From positions 2,869,747 through 2,933,746 of the forward strand of contig NC_089179.1 of the NCBI RefSeq assembly GCF_947507565.1: a stretch of DNA of 64,000 bases, read 5' to 3'. Within the stretch, counting starts at the first letter, position 1, and each line of letters begins with the position of its first letter. Of this stretch, positions 41,635 to 53,319 are shown piece by piece. The notes under the pieces were generated by a model that had not been told where the DNA came from, ran no database searches, and worked only from the letters and a program-made list of their open reading frames with translations. The stretch comes from Oscarella lobularis. Its lineage: Eukaryota > Porifera > Homoscleromorpha > Homosclerophorida > Oscarellidae. The position numbers and the translations under genes were made by a program.

Positions 41635-43243
41635 ATGGCCTCCCGGAAGACCACGCGCAAGGAGCTTACGCTCAAAGAGAGAGTTGCCGTAATAGAGTAC
41701 GCGAGAAAGAATCCAAAGGAAGGAACTCGGAAGCTTAGCGAAGTGTTCCAATGCGGCCGAACGCAAATTCAATCGATTCTGAAAAGCCGAGAGAAGATTA
41801 TGGAGAGTTTTCGAGCAAACGATCCTTTGTTGAGAAAACGGAAGCGGGAATCCGAACTGAGCGACACAGTTTATCGCTGGTATTCATTGGCAAGGGAAAG
41901 AGATATTCCAGTGACAGGGCCTATGCTTCAAGAGGAGGCCCTTAAAATAGGAGAGATCTTGGGTGAAAAAGATTTCAAAGCTTCAAATGGTTGGCTCAGC
42001 AACTTTAAAAAACGCCACAACATAGCAATTTGTCGTAAGTGGCGAATCTGCAGAAGTCCGGGAAGAAGTAGTGGCGGCGTGGTACGACAGACTGCAATCA
42101 CTTTTCGGCAGCTACAAAGCGACCCAAATTTGGAATGCTGATGAAACGGCCTGCTTCTACAGAGCGCTTCCCGATAAAACTCTGGCAACAAAGGGGCGTG
42201 CATGCAAAGGTGGAAGAAAAGCTAAAGATCGCCTCACAATACTTCTTTGTGCCAATGCGGCAGGGGATAAGCGATCGCCCTTAGTCATTGGCCGTGCTGA
42301 AAAGCCAAGGTGCTTTAAAAGTCTGAAAGACAAAAAACATCCCGCTGGAGTACCTTACAAGGCCAACACTAAAGCGTGGATGACAAGAGAAATGTGGACG
42401 AAATGGTTGTCGAAGTGGGACTCAGAACTTGCCGCAAAAGGAGAAAAGATTCTCTTGCTTGTAGACAATGCGACGGCACACGATCCCACGCTCAATAGCA
42501 AGCTGTCCAATATTACTCAAGTTTTCCTGCCCAAAAATTCGACATCGAGATTGCAGCCCTTGGACGCTGGAGTAATAAAAAATTTTAAAGTTAAATACCG
42601 TCAGCTGCTATTGAGGCACGTGTTGGCACTTATTGATTCATCAACCTTAGCAGCTTCCGCGATCGCTAGAGCAGTTGATGTTTTGACTGCCATTCGCTGG
42701 ATCAGGCAAGCTTGGAACGACGTCAAGCCAAGCACCATTGTCAACTGTTTTGCGCATTGCGGCGCAGTGCCAATAGAAGACGACACAGTAGATCCTTTCG
42801 CCGAATTGTTAGAAGAGGAAAGTGAAGAGTCTTCCGCTCTGCAAACACTGGTTAGCCAGATTGATCCTACTGTATTCGGTATGGAGTACGTTAGGAGCGA
42901 CGACAAGGTTGCCACCTGCGCAACAATTGATGAGAGCGATTGGAGAAAAAGTCTTCTATCTCTTGCGGTAGAAAAAATAACTACAAAAAGAATACATTCT
43001 GACGACGAACAAATAAACGATGAAGATTCTGATGACGAAGTGGAGGAGATAGAAAAATGCGCCATCATTTCTTATAGCCAAGCCATCTCCGTTGCCCAGC
43101 AACTTGTGCAGTTTGCCGATGAAAGGGGAGATGAAGTCGTTGGAAGCGCAGCATTTAATCTAGCTACAAAACAAAAGGAATCGAAGCTGAAGTGTTCCCG
43201 TGTTCAGACAACTGTCACAGAATACTTTACAAAATTGCATTGA
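41635..43243 (+). pseudogene. pogo/Tigger transposase with one frameshift
   Basis: From ATG 41635 the product starts MASRKTTRKELTLKERVAV, a CENP-B-type N-terminal helix-turn-helix (KLSEVFQCGRTQIQSILK), followed by a CENP-B-like second DNA-binding domain (GPMLQEEALKIGEILGE, NGWLSNFKKRHNI). The DDE superfamily core has the acidic triad in NADETACFYR, LLLVDNATAHD and QPLDAGVIKNFK, that is DDD as usual for pogo. A single extra base at about 42035 separates the two halves (CICR then SGESAEVREEVVAAWYD). The tail is acidic (EDSDDEVEEIE) and the stop is at 43241-43243. Aside from the shift it looks young and nearly complete, so a sequencing error is possible. Confidence 0.88.
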
Positions 43244-43342
43244 CTGCTCTATCTTTAGGTTGCCTTATTTTGTTTTGGTCTGTAGACGTTGTCCTTTGCC
43301 CTTGGTGTTCGAACATAGATTTGGTTTGAGCAGTGGTTTGAG

Positions 43343-43836
43343 CATAGATAAAAGAGAGAAGGATCGGCAACTCCGACTTTCACGTGACCTTTTCTATGTA
43401 TTGTGCTTCGTCCATGTGTGTCCCGCTTGAGTCCCGTATACTAGCACGGTAAGGTTTACACTAGGCGATATTCAAAAATTTATTTCTTTTGAACGTCAAT
43501 GCGATCGTTCCATAGAACGAAGCATTTGAGACGATTTTTGTAACAAGCGCGCCGAAAGGACCTCACTGCGAAGGCGTCAACCTCGCCCCCGTTTGCCCCG
43601 TTTGGGGGCGAGGTTGACGCATTCGCAGTGAGGTCCTTTCGGCTCGCTTGTTACAAAAATCGTCTCAAATGCTTCGTTCTATGGAACGATCGCATTGACT
43701 TTCAAAAGAAATAAATTTTTGAATATCGCCTAGTGTACCTTACCTGGCTAGTATACGGGACTTGCGGGACACACATAGACGACCCTAATTGTCACGTGAG
43801 AGTCGGAGTTTCCAATCCCTCTCTCTTTTATCTATG
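43343..43836. mobile_element. 494-base foldback element nested in the pogo transposon
   Basis: Starts CATAGATAAAAGAGAGAAGG and ends with the inverse; exact 7-base target duplications GTTTGAG flank it (43336-43342, 43837-43843). The two halves are reverse complements almost end to end, so the whole element can fold into a hairpin of about 240 base pairs; the centre is about 43590-43610 (GCCCCCGTTTGCCCCGTTTGG). Its ends match the P-like element at 36143-40641, so that element's transposase is the likely source of mobility. Confidence 0.93.
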
Positions 43837-43953
43837 GTTTGAGCCCGCTTTGGACTAACGCACGTTAACGGCACTTTTTGATAAAACGGCCACCTTCGTA
43901 AAGCGGCCAAATGATTTTCGCCGAAGGGTGACCGGATTAACGAGGTTCCACTG

Positions 43954-46060
43954 TATAGAGGACGCGAATGTCGTCTGTCGCCAGTTGGGGTACGAGAAAG
44001 CCATATCCCTCTCGGCGAGACGACGAGGCCTTCTTTCGCTGAGGGTCGACGCGATTTATTATGCGCGTTGCAGCAGAAGCAAAAATGGGTTTGAATATTG
44101 CGAGAAAAAGACCAATGGAAATTGCAACTCGATGGAAGCGGAAGTTACTTGCGAAGGAAACGAGTGTAAGTGAAACGGCACCGTAATTCTAAGCATAATT
44201 GAATAGTCGATTTAGATTGTCCTAAAGGCTGGCACCTTTTTGCTGACTATTGCTATAACGTTTCTACGTACTACTTCTTACACCTTTGATGCCAGAGAGT
44301 GGGATAAGGGATGCAGTTACAAGAGTCTTTTCAGCATTAGCAGTTCTCGCGAACAGAATTTTGTACTTTCTCTCCTTGCGGATTTAGATACCGACGTGTG
44401 GATTGGCTTGACACGAACGGATGTCGGGGATTTTCGCTGGGTCAATGGAGATAAGATGACGTCCGTATACCGGTAGTAATGGAGCTGGTTATCTAACATG
44501 CGTGAGCAGGTATGAACGGTGGAACAGTGATACACCGCGTTTTGACAATCGTCGTAAGTGCGTTGCTATCGTCTCTCGCACTGGCCATTGGAAGATGGTC
44601 TTGTCGTAAAAAAGGAATATGCAAAAAACCTCTTGGTAAATTACCGCACAGCCACTTCACGTTTTTACAGTCCTTCTTGCTGTCTTATAGTCGATTTTAG
44701 CAACAGACTACGCCAACCTAAATCGACTTTCTATCATCAGTGTCAAGAGGATCGTAAGAAGCTTTACTTCGACGACACCTGTTACTTTTTGTCTAAAGGC
44801 GACGGTAAGAATTGCATTCCACATCTCCTCTAAACTGTCATTGTACCAACGTATATTACGTATTTTTTCGTTTTTTTCATAATTAGATGAATGTGCCGAC
44901 TCGAAAAGACAGTTGTCACGAGAAGGGTCAGCGTTGCGCAAATACGGCGGAGGAATCATACGAATGCGAGTGTGGCGAAGGATGGTTGGAAAACGAAACT
45001 GGTAACTGTTTCGACGTGAACGAATGTCTACGCAACGATACTTGCGATCCTCGTGCCACGTGCAACAACACAGCCGGGTCGTATATCTGCATTTGTAATA
45101 GCGGCTGGACTGGAAACGGCAGTGTCTGCGTTGACATCGACGAATGTGAGACAAGTGACCCATGCCATTCTCTAGAAATGTGTGAAAATGAGGACGGCTC
45201 ATTCCGGTGTACGTGTCGTCCCGGCTGGACTAGAGACGTAGCTGGATCGGTTGGATCGGCTGCAGATGATGATGCTCCTTGCACTGATATTGATGAATGT
45301 AAAACAACAGCCCAATGTCATGCGAGAGCAAATTGTACCAATACAGCCAGGTCGTATATCTGCATTTGTAATAGCGGCTGGACTGGAAACGGCAGTGTCT
45401 GCGTTGACATCGACGAATGCGAGACAATTGACCCATGCCATTCTCTAGAAACGTGTGGAAATGAGGACGGCTCATTCCGGTGTACGTGTCGTCCCGGCTG
45501 GACTAGAGACGTAGCTGGATCGGCTGGATCGGCTACAGATGAGGTCCCTTGCACTGATATTGATGAATGCATAACACCAGGTCAATGTCATGCGAGAGAA
45601 AATTTTACCAATACAGACGGGTCGTATAATTGCAATTGTAGTAGTGGGTGGACTGGAAACGGCAGTCTCTGCGTTGACATCGACGAGTTCGAGAGTGACC
45701 CATGTCATTCCTTGGAAGCATGTAAAAATTTGCCTGGCTCATATCGGTGTAAGTGCCGTCCTGGCTGGACTAGAGCTGAATCAGATGAGTCAAATTGCAC
45801 TGATATTGATGAATGTGAAAGACCAGGTCAGTGTCACGAGAGGGCAAATTGTGCCAATACGGATGGCTCGTTCGAGTGCACGTCCCTGAGCGGCTTCACT
45901 GGTGATGGAAAGAATTGTACGGACGTGAATGAATGTAGCAGGAAGGAGAATAACACTTACCATGATTACGCAACGTTCAGAAATACTATTGGATCGCACC
46001 AGTGCGAATGCAACGATAGCTTACTGGCAACGGGACGCACTGCCAAGGTAGGAACCTTAA
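43954..46060 (+). pseudogene. SRCR 3, lectin domain and EGF repeats (copy 2)
   Basis: Continues the receptor after the pogo element. SRCR 3 (VVCRQLGYEK...YYARCSRSKNGFEYC) retains the cysteine that is a stop in copy 1. The lectin region (44216-44830) shares the internal frameshift of copy 1. The EGF block (44887-46060) has nine units in one open frame; unit 3 keeps DIDEC, which copy 1 lost, while unit 9 has Tyr for a Cys (NTYHDY). The last EGF unit is followed by a one-base loss (GATAGCTTACTGG against GATAGCTTTACTGG) that shifts the frame. Confidence 0.8.
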
Positions 46061-46129
46061 GTCTGTCTTACACGCTTCCGGAGTTTGATTTCCAGCAATA
46101 AAGTTTGGCATCCGTCTTATCGCTTGTCT

Positions 46130-47046
46130 TGTCTTGCAGATTCGCAGATTTCACAACTCAAACAGTCGTCGGCTCGTTCGTTTTTGTCTTTGTTATCGTC
46201 ATTGCTTTCGCTGTCTATCAACAGTGGCGAATATCGCTCAGCGGAGTCTCTGAATTCGCTTGCGCCCAAATCCCCGCCCGATCCCTGCAAGAGACCTGAT
46301 GAATGGGAAATCAATCACGGCGACGTGATGCTGCTGGAGAAGATAGGCGAAGGTCTTTTCGGTGTCGTGCACAAAGCACAGCTCTTGCACAGGCCTTCAT
46401 CGCAGTAGAAGAGAATGCGATATCGAACTAGTAACAAGTCGTTCGTCGCATGTAAAATGCATAAGGGTAAGAATGCAGGTACCCCAAGCCTTCTCATTCC
46501 TTCTTTTTACTCTAAAGGAAAACATCAGCTTGAGGATGAGTTTTTGGAAGAAATCAATCTAATGAAACGAGTCGGGCAGCATCGACATATCGTCAGCATG
46601 GTTGCGTGCATAACGAAAAGCCAGCCGTTGTGCTTGATTGTGGAATACTGCTGTCACGGCGATCTACTTAACTATACCTTGCGAGAGGATACTACAGTGT
46701 GTATCGAAGAAAACAGGCATTATCTTACTGGTTTTCTCAGTGGGATAGACGTCGCTCTGTATTGCACAGTGTTGTCGACTCGGAGGCATGTGCTCAAGCT
46801 ATTCATGGGAAAATGTTGATTTGCTGTGTATAGCCGTCTCCCGATTCTGAATTAAGAAAGAAGGAAGCAGACTGAAGATGAGGAGAAGGAGAAGGAAAGT
46901 ATTTCAGATAAGGCTGAAGATGTCGACAAGGATAAGAGTGACGATGAAGTTCAAAGTGATGATAATGATGATGAGAGTATCGCGTTGAATTTTGCGACTT
47001 CCGATCTCCTGTTGTTTGCCTGGCATATTGCATCGGGAATGCTACA
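46130..47046 (+). pseudogene. membrane segment and truncated tyrosine kinase N-lobe (copy 2)
   Basis: Encodes the membrane helix (SFVFVFVIVIAFAVY), a juxtamembrane region with an 8-base deletion relative to copy 1, and the kinase N-lobe (IGEGLFGVV, VACKMHK, EFLEEINLMKR). The in-frame TAG after HRPSSQ is the same as in copy 1. The acidic insert and the helix leading to the catalytic loop remain (LLLFAWHIASGM, with Trp where copy 1 has a stop). At 47040 the sequence jumps directly into the kelch receptor start, so HRD, DFG and the whole C-lobe are gone. Confidence 0.8.
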
Positions 47047-50000
47047 ATGCACTCTTTTGTTCCTCCGTTCTTTCTCTGCCTTATTGCGATCTTTGGCGTT
47101 GGAGAAATACAAGGAGAACCTCTTAACGACAATTGGCTGACGATTTTCAGCGAAGCCTCGCAGTGAAACACAAACTGGCCGCGAGCGAGAGTACTTTACG
47201 ACACGAGAGAAGGCGTATTCGGCTTTGCTCATCGCGCTTCAACATATCGACGAAACCCGCAGTCATCACAAACCCGCATTCTCTTCGTCGACTTTGACGG
47301 CTTCACGTGGATTTACTCGCCAAAAACCGCTTCACGGACGAGGCTTTCTGCGAGTGATATAAGAGACGATGAACATTCTTCTTTTATGAAGAATTTCAGT
47401 CAATTGCTGGAAAATTCGATCACCAGTCTTTGCGGTACTCGAATCATTGCATTTGCTGGGACTCGCAACGCTTTCCGGGAGAGGAAAGCGTCAAACGAAA
47501 CGTGGCTGTTTAACGGTGCTAGCGAAAGGTGGACGGCTCTGACATTCACGAGCGAAGTTCCTCCGGCTCGCTTTGGCCACGTAGCGTTCTCGTATTACCG
47601 AAACGAAAGCCCATGCCAGTGCAAAGAGTCTGTCATTGTATTTGGCGGGAAAGACGCCAACAATGAGGTTTTATACGATTTCTGGGAGCTTCAATGCGTG
47701 AACGACAGAAACGAAACAAATATGAATTATAAATGGGTCAAATTTACAGTAAATCTGGGACCACTGAAAGAGCACAAATTGAATCGTTTAAATCCTTTCT
47801 CAGTCAACAACACACACATCTATTGGCTGATTGATGCCAATCAAAGTGCGTGGACTCTCGACTTGAAAACCGAGCGCTGGTCTTCAGAACTGATTAACAT
47901 TGATTGCTCTAACTATAAAACGATACCCATGCTTGGAAGTACAAGAATTGCAGACAAATATATGAAAAATGAAGAAACAATAGGAAGAGTATACTTAAGA
48001 CAACATAAAGCTTTCATTTTCCTGGTAAACAGCACATTGATGGGAGTTTAGAGAGTGGAGAAAAATCGACTTCATTACGTAACCGTCAAAATTAACGACA
48101 TCACCCTAACAGCTGCTTTTGGAGAAATTATGGTACTGAATGAGAAACTTGTCTTTTTATCGTTTAAATCGGGGAATGACCCTGGAATAACACTATGGCA
48201 ATTGCAGTTGAAGCACTTGCTAAAAAATTGCTCAGATTCAACACTGACATTTAATATAATAGCCTATGTTGATAGGTATCCTCGACTGCAGTGGGACGCC
48301 AAAATGATTGGCACCTCAGACAACGTTTGGTATCTAATGCAGGAGAGTCAGAAAAAGGTGCAAATGTGGCGATTGGAACTAGATTCTCTTATGTGGACAT
48401 TGTACGATCCCGATCAGATGCCAGGAATAAATTCTGGACTAAATAAAATACCAGGAACCTGCAACGTCACTATTGAGTCTGATGAAGGGTCTATCACCTT
48501 ACAAAAATGCTATCACGGAGCTCGGTTTGAATCCGCATGTTCAGCAACGAGAAACAATGACGTGGCTTTCTTTGGAAGTCGTCTTGGGTATGATGAACAT
48601 GGAAAAGACGATCTTTGGATTTACACAGTGAATCTAAGACAATGGTCTAAGATTGAAGCTGATGAAGCAGCACCAAAAAAATTGACGTCATATGCAACAT
48701 TGAACTCGATGATCAATGGATCGCTACTTCTATTCGGTGACGTAGATAACCAAACAAGTTCGCTGTGGATAATAAGAATCGACCTGCAGATCATGAAAGC
48801 GAAGTGGGAAAGGCTTTGTTGTAATGGACACCAGCAAATGCAGCAGCCAACAAATAAACTACAGACATGGTCAAGCGCAATTTGGAATAGCACTTTCTAC
48901 GTGTTCTTCGGCGTCACGCCGAAACGAACAAAGCTGCAAGGCACACGTGTAAGTGACACTTGGAACTTTTATCCTGTCCCTTACAAAAGTTTTTCTTGTG
49001 ATTGGAATACGTATTACACTACACTCGGCAGCGGCAATTTGACATGGCATACAGCAGCATTGTCGCCAAGACAATCCTGTGATTCAGGACAATCCGACAA
49101 GGCAGATGGCCGCTTTGCTTTCACACAAGACGAGTCGCACTTTTATGTAGCAGACCTGAGCAAAACCAAATGGAAGACTAAATCTAAAAAGCCGCCTTCA
49201 TTTTCGCATAAATATCTGCTATTTGGGCGCGGAAGTACAATGTATTTTATGAAAACACTGTTTGATAGGAATCCTCCTGCAAGGCTTAGAATCGTAAGTA
49301 TGGAGAGTCTCAAGTTAACGCAGTGCCAGCCTGGGAAGTACAGTCCTAATTACAGTCTCTATCCGTGTCGCCCATGTCCAAAAAACCAATACAGTGACAA
49401 ATACGGAGCTACGAACTGTACCGATTGTCCGAGCAATTTTGTAACCAAGGCAACGGAGTCAAATTCCATAAAGAACTGCACCTGTGCGCCTGAAACATGC
49501 ATTCACGGAACGTGCGTCATTCAAACTGGCTATACAACCGTCTGCATTTGCAACGCCGGATTTACTGGAAAAGCGTGCGAAACACCGACAACGTACCTCA
49601 TTGGTATTGGAATCTTAGTCGGACTTCTACTCGTCGGTGCATCTTATTATTGCGTGAAGCGCGTGAAAAAGCATCAAAAAGCGGCCGAGTACACAAGAGT
49701 CGAACTGGAGATGGCTGAGGAAACGGTAGCCCAGTTGTCTAACATTTGGTCAGTCAACGATGACGAAGTTGAATTCGAGCGTATGATTGGACAAGGATCG
49801 TGTGGCGACGTATGGACGGCTCAGTACCGTGATCAACTTGTGGCCATCAAAATTCTTAAGATAAAAGCGGACGATTGCACTGACCAACAACTACAAGAAT
49901 ACAAAGACGAAAGCGACTTGCTCAGATCAATTTTCCACGCCAATATCGTTCGCTTCATCGGTACTGGAAAGACCGTCGACAACAAACCGTTCATTGCCTT

Positions 50001-50598
50001 GGAGTACATGGAAAGAGGATCAGTGCGAACTGAGTTAGACAGCAATTACTCAAATAAGGCAATGGAATATGCGCTCCAAGTCAAATATGCTCTGCATGCG
50101 GCAAAGGGAATGCGCCATCTTCATCGAATCAATCGTATGCACCGCAATGTCAAGTGCGATAACCTTCTCATCAACGACAAAGGAACCGTCGAAGTCGCGG
50201 ATTTGGGTTGTACAAAAATGGCACCGAAGATTACCAGTAGCGATGACAGTGCTGCAAGTGTTCGAGGATCACGTGCAGTGGGTACATCATTATTCAGAGC
50301 TCCTGAGATACTTCGAGGCAAAACGTACAACGCTTCTGTTGACGTTTATAGCTACGGAATTGCATTGTGGGAAATTATGACAACAAAGTACCCGTATTTC
50401 GAAAAATTCGCGCAAGGACTCACAACGGCCGAAATTCTGGATCAAATAATTCAAAGCGACTTGCGACCAGAATTTACTGCTGCGTGCATGGAGGATTTAA
50501 AAAAACTGGCCATGTTATGCTGGAATGGGAATCCGGTTTATCGACCCACTTTTGAAGAGATCGTTCCAAAGCTGGAAAAAATCAAGCTGTCAATATAG
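47047..50598 (+). pseudogene. kelch-EGF transmembrane receptor with TKL-type kinase (copy 2)
   Basis: Same architecture as copy 1: signal peptide from ATG 47047, kelch-like repeats, GCC2/GCC3-like cysteine motif, EGF unit (CIHGTCV...CNAGFTGKAC), membrane helix (about 49600-49650) and TKL kinase ending at 50596-50598. The 847-codon open frame from 48055 covers half the propeller through the kinase, including the 220 bases missing in copy 1. Breaks: TGA at 47164 for Trp and TAG at 48049 (GVYS to GV stop). The kinase keeps VAIK and DLG, but the catalytic loop reads HRNVKCDN instead of HRDLKCDN, so the catalytic Asp is replaced by Asn. The activation loop has a 3-residue insertion (DSA). Confidence 0.82.
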
Positions 50599-50809
50599 TA
50601 AGAAATTGCCAAAATGATTATGGAGATAGTCAGATAAAAATTCTCGTAGAACTGACTTCATTATGGGTTGAGAGTTTGGTAAGGAGAGTGCAATCTCGTA
50701 ACGTGGCCTTAGCTTTAATTTTCTCTGTCTATGCGTTGCATGAAATGCTTATACGAAATTGTTGTTTGGCTGTTTTTACTAGTACGGTTTAGGTTCTAGA
50801 GAGCACATC

Positions 50810-53243
50810 TCTGCAGGTGCGGTCACGCGTAGGAGTAAGGGGTAGGGTCAGTAGCTACTTAGTCTAATCAGGTAGTGGAGACATGGGATTGGTAGTTAGT
50901 ATTATTGGGATAGTCGTGAGTTGTACGTGAGCCGTTGAGCGGAACGTGTGTATGTCTGTGTGAAAGGCCTCGAATAAATAGCAGAATTTCGAAGCCGTCC
51001 CTCGAGCCGTATTACACCGGAAGGTGACGTGACTTCGCACGCCTGTACGAAGAGATGGAGATTGACGAGAACGCCGACAACGCCGACGCGAATGCTGCCG
51101 CAACCTCTGCGCGATCGGTCTTCCGCGTCGTCAATCGTGACGCGATCAAGATCGATAAATTCGGCGACGGAAACTTCGACCGCTGGCTAAGGCGGTTCGA
51201 GGTCTGCGCGACGGCGTACGGATTGGACGCCGAAGCACGCCGGATGCATTTGCCGACCTTCCTGAAGGACCGTCCTTGGGTAGTGTTCAAGCACTGCGAG
51301 GAAGAAGAAATCGAAGGCTACGACGTCGCTGCATTGACGAACACGCGAGAAAAAAGAATGCACGCGCGCACTGGCTTCTGGAGGCGCGAAAGTTCGATCA
51401 GGCAAGATTAATACGCGCACGGCCTAGAGTAGTTACTGGAGCCAAAAGGAGCGCGCGATGCCGACGCTCGACCGAGCAACGAGAGAAGATCAGCTTATGC
51501 AAGGCTTTGTCGCCGGGCTGCCGAGCTCACTGCGACTTGAATTAGAAGTGAATCCGCCCGCAACGTTCGAAGCGACAATCGAGAAAACGGAGGACTTGCG
51601 CCATATGGAAGATCGCCGCAGAGAAGAGGAAGACGCTGCCGCCGCGCGACCGGGATGGGAACGACGACCGCCGCTGCGTGGAAGTTAGCAAGGCGGATTT
51701 CGCACCGCAGCCGCCCTGTCAAGAAGCGCTGTGGCTTCGGCTGGTGTGGAAAGTGACGGCGCCGATCTGCCTGTGAGCGAATGGTACGTCTAGAGCTGTT
51801 GGTAGAGCTGTTTGTCAAACAGATCGCAGTGGGGAAAGCCCTGCCGACGTCGACCGCAGCAGAATCGTCAAATACGTACGGTACGGGCAAGGTTTGCTAC
51901 CGTTCGAAGAGGCTGGGCATTGCGTCGGAAATTGTTCTGTGAGAGACGGGCGCCGTTGTTTCATTTGCAACGAAGAAGTCCACATTGCGAGGCAATGCCC
52001 GAGAGAGAAGCGGCAAGGAATCACTGAGCACAAGGTTTCGGTTGTGAATGTGGAGACGCGACGAGGCCAAGTGACTGGGCCGATTATCGCGGGCACCGTC
52101 GTCGATCCGCTTATCGCGCTAGGAAAAATTGGCAAGTTCCATGCCGCCTATCTGATTGATACCGGTGCGACCGTTTCACTGTGCTCGCGTTCATTTTCCG
52201 ACTAAAATGCGATTAAACCGGTCACCCCACGAAATACAGTGCCAGCGGCTGCAGGAGGAGAGATTCCGATTTTCGGCTGCAGCGAAATGGTAATGAAAAT
52301 TGGCGAATTAACTGGAAGCGAGACACGAGTTTTGTTTAGTACCAGCGCTCTTTTGGCTAACCAGATTATTGGACTCGATTCTATGAGGCAGCCGGAGTAT
52401 AGATCGACACGGGAAAAGGAAAGCTACGGCGGGATGCCGAGAGAAGAGATATGATAGAAAAAGTGGATGTGCGATCGTTGGATCGAAAGCTTTGCCCGAC
52501 AACTCGAAACGCTGCAAGAGACTGCGAATGAAGAGTTGCGCGCTAAAAAGGAGCCAATCAAGCAGAGGAGTCGTGCTGATAAAGAATTGAAGGAGATGCG
52601 TTACCGATTGGAAGGATCCGGAAAGGAGTCTAGCTAAGGCGGTGAAAGATGTCCAGCTCCAGTGCAGAAATTGGCAAACTATGTATGATGAAGTCAAAGC
52701 CCGAAACTTGAAGTGTCTGGCGAGTCGAGAGCAAGAGCAAAGAGTAAGTGCAGCGAGCTCCAGGGAGAAATTGAAGACCTGAGGGTGTCGCCTGAGCGGG
52801 CCGAACGAGCTCGATCAAAACGGGAATCGGCAGCAGCTGGGTATATCACACAAAAGCATGCATCGCTGAAGCGACACGAAGCAGCTGAAAGCCGGGCGAA
52901 TCGACACGATGAGAATTGCTGTTATGCAGGCCAAGCGAGAACGTGCTACGATGAACGACGAACGATAGAGTGACATTTCGAGCATTCGAAGAGGGCGACG
53001 TCGTTTACCTTTACGCCCCCGGGCGTGAAGCGAGGCGAAGCAGAGAGCTATCGCGTCTGGGGAAGGAACCGTTCGTCGTACAGCGTGTCTACGACGCCGT
53101 TGATGCAAAGATACGGCCGATTGGAGGCGGGTTGGCGCAGCGCGTTCAGATGGACCGTTTGATCGATCGAAGCCATGCGATCGCAGTTCGACGACGCTGC
53201 AGAGAGCAGAATCACGACGACAACAAGGGGACGAGGTGATTTT
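50810..53243 (+). mobile_element. gypsy-type LTR retroelement remnant (copy 2, 5' part)
   Basis: Matches 16190-18590. Gag frame at 51055-51411 (MEIDENADNADANAA, KFGDGNFDRWLRRFE). The zinc knuckle at about 51960-52005 is intact here (CFICNEEVHIARQC). The protease active-site region follows (LIDTGATVSLCSRSF, 52150-52195). The coiled-coil stretch is at 52480-52970. The piece like the integrase C terminus (FEEGDVVYLYAPGREA, GLAQRVQMDRL) is at 52970-53240. The reverse transcriptase core is absent as in copy 1. The primer-site region is damaged. The TRIM interrupts it at 53244. Confidence 0.75.
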
Positions 53244-53309
53244 TGTGACGGTAGTTCGCTAACCCTAGCTAATTGGGGCCTAATAGATCATTCATCCTCT
53301 CACGATACA
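53244..53309 (+). repeat. 5' LTR of the TRIM-like element
   Basis: 66 bases, TG...CA. Identical to the right copy apart from TAGTTCGC here against TAGTGCGC there, which implies a recent insertion. Confidence 0.93.
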
Positions 53310-53319
53310 TGGTGACAGG

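Larger units (their letters stand above)
41023..43953. mobile_element. 2.9 kb pogo/Tigger-type transposon
   Basis: The element starts CAGTGGAACCTCGGTTAA and ends with the inverse TTAACGAGGTTCCACTG, flanked by TA (41021-41022 and 43954-43955); copy 1 has the empty TA site at about 5630. Several CGGCCACCT words near both ends look like subterminal transposase-binding sites. It carries a CENP-B-like transposase on the plus strand and a HIRAN-like ORF on the minus strand. A foldback element (43343-43836) is nested near its right end; without that and its 7-base duplication the pogo is about 2.43 kb. Confidence 0.95.

Noticed and set aside
43343-43836. CRISPR-like or integron palindrome
   Set aside because: The structure is one long inverted repeat with 7-base target duplications in eukaryotic DNA, so a foldback transposon explains it fully.
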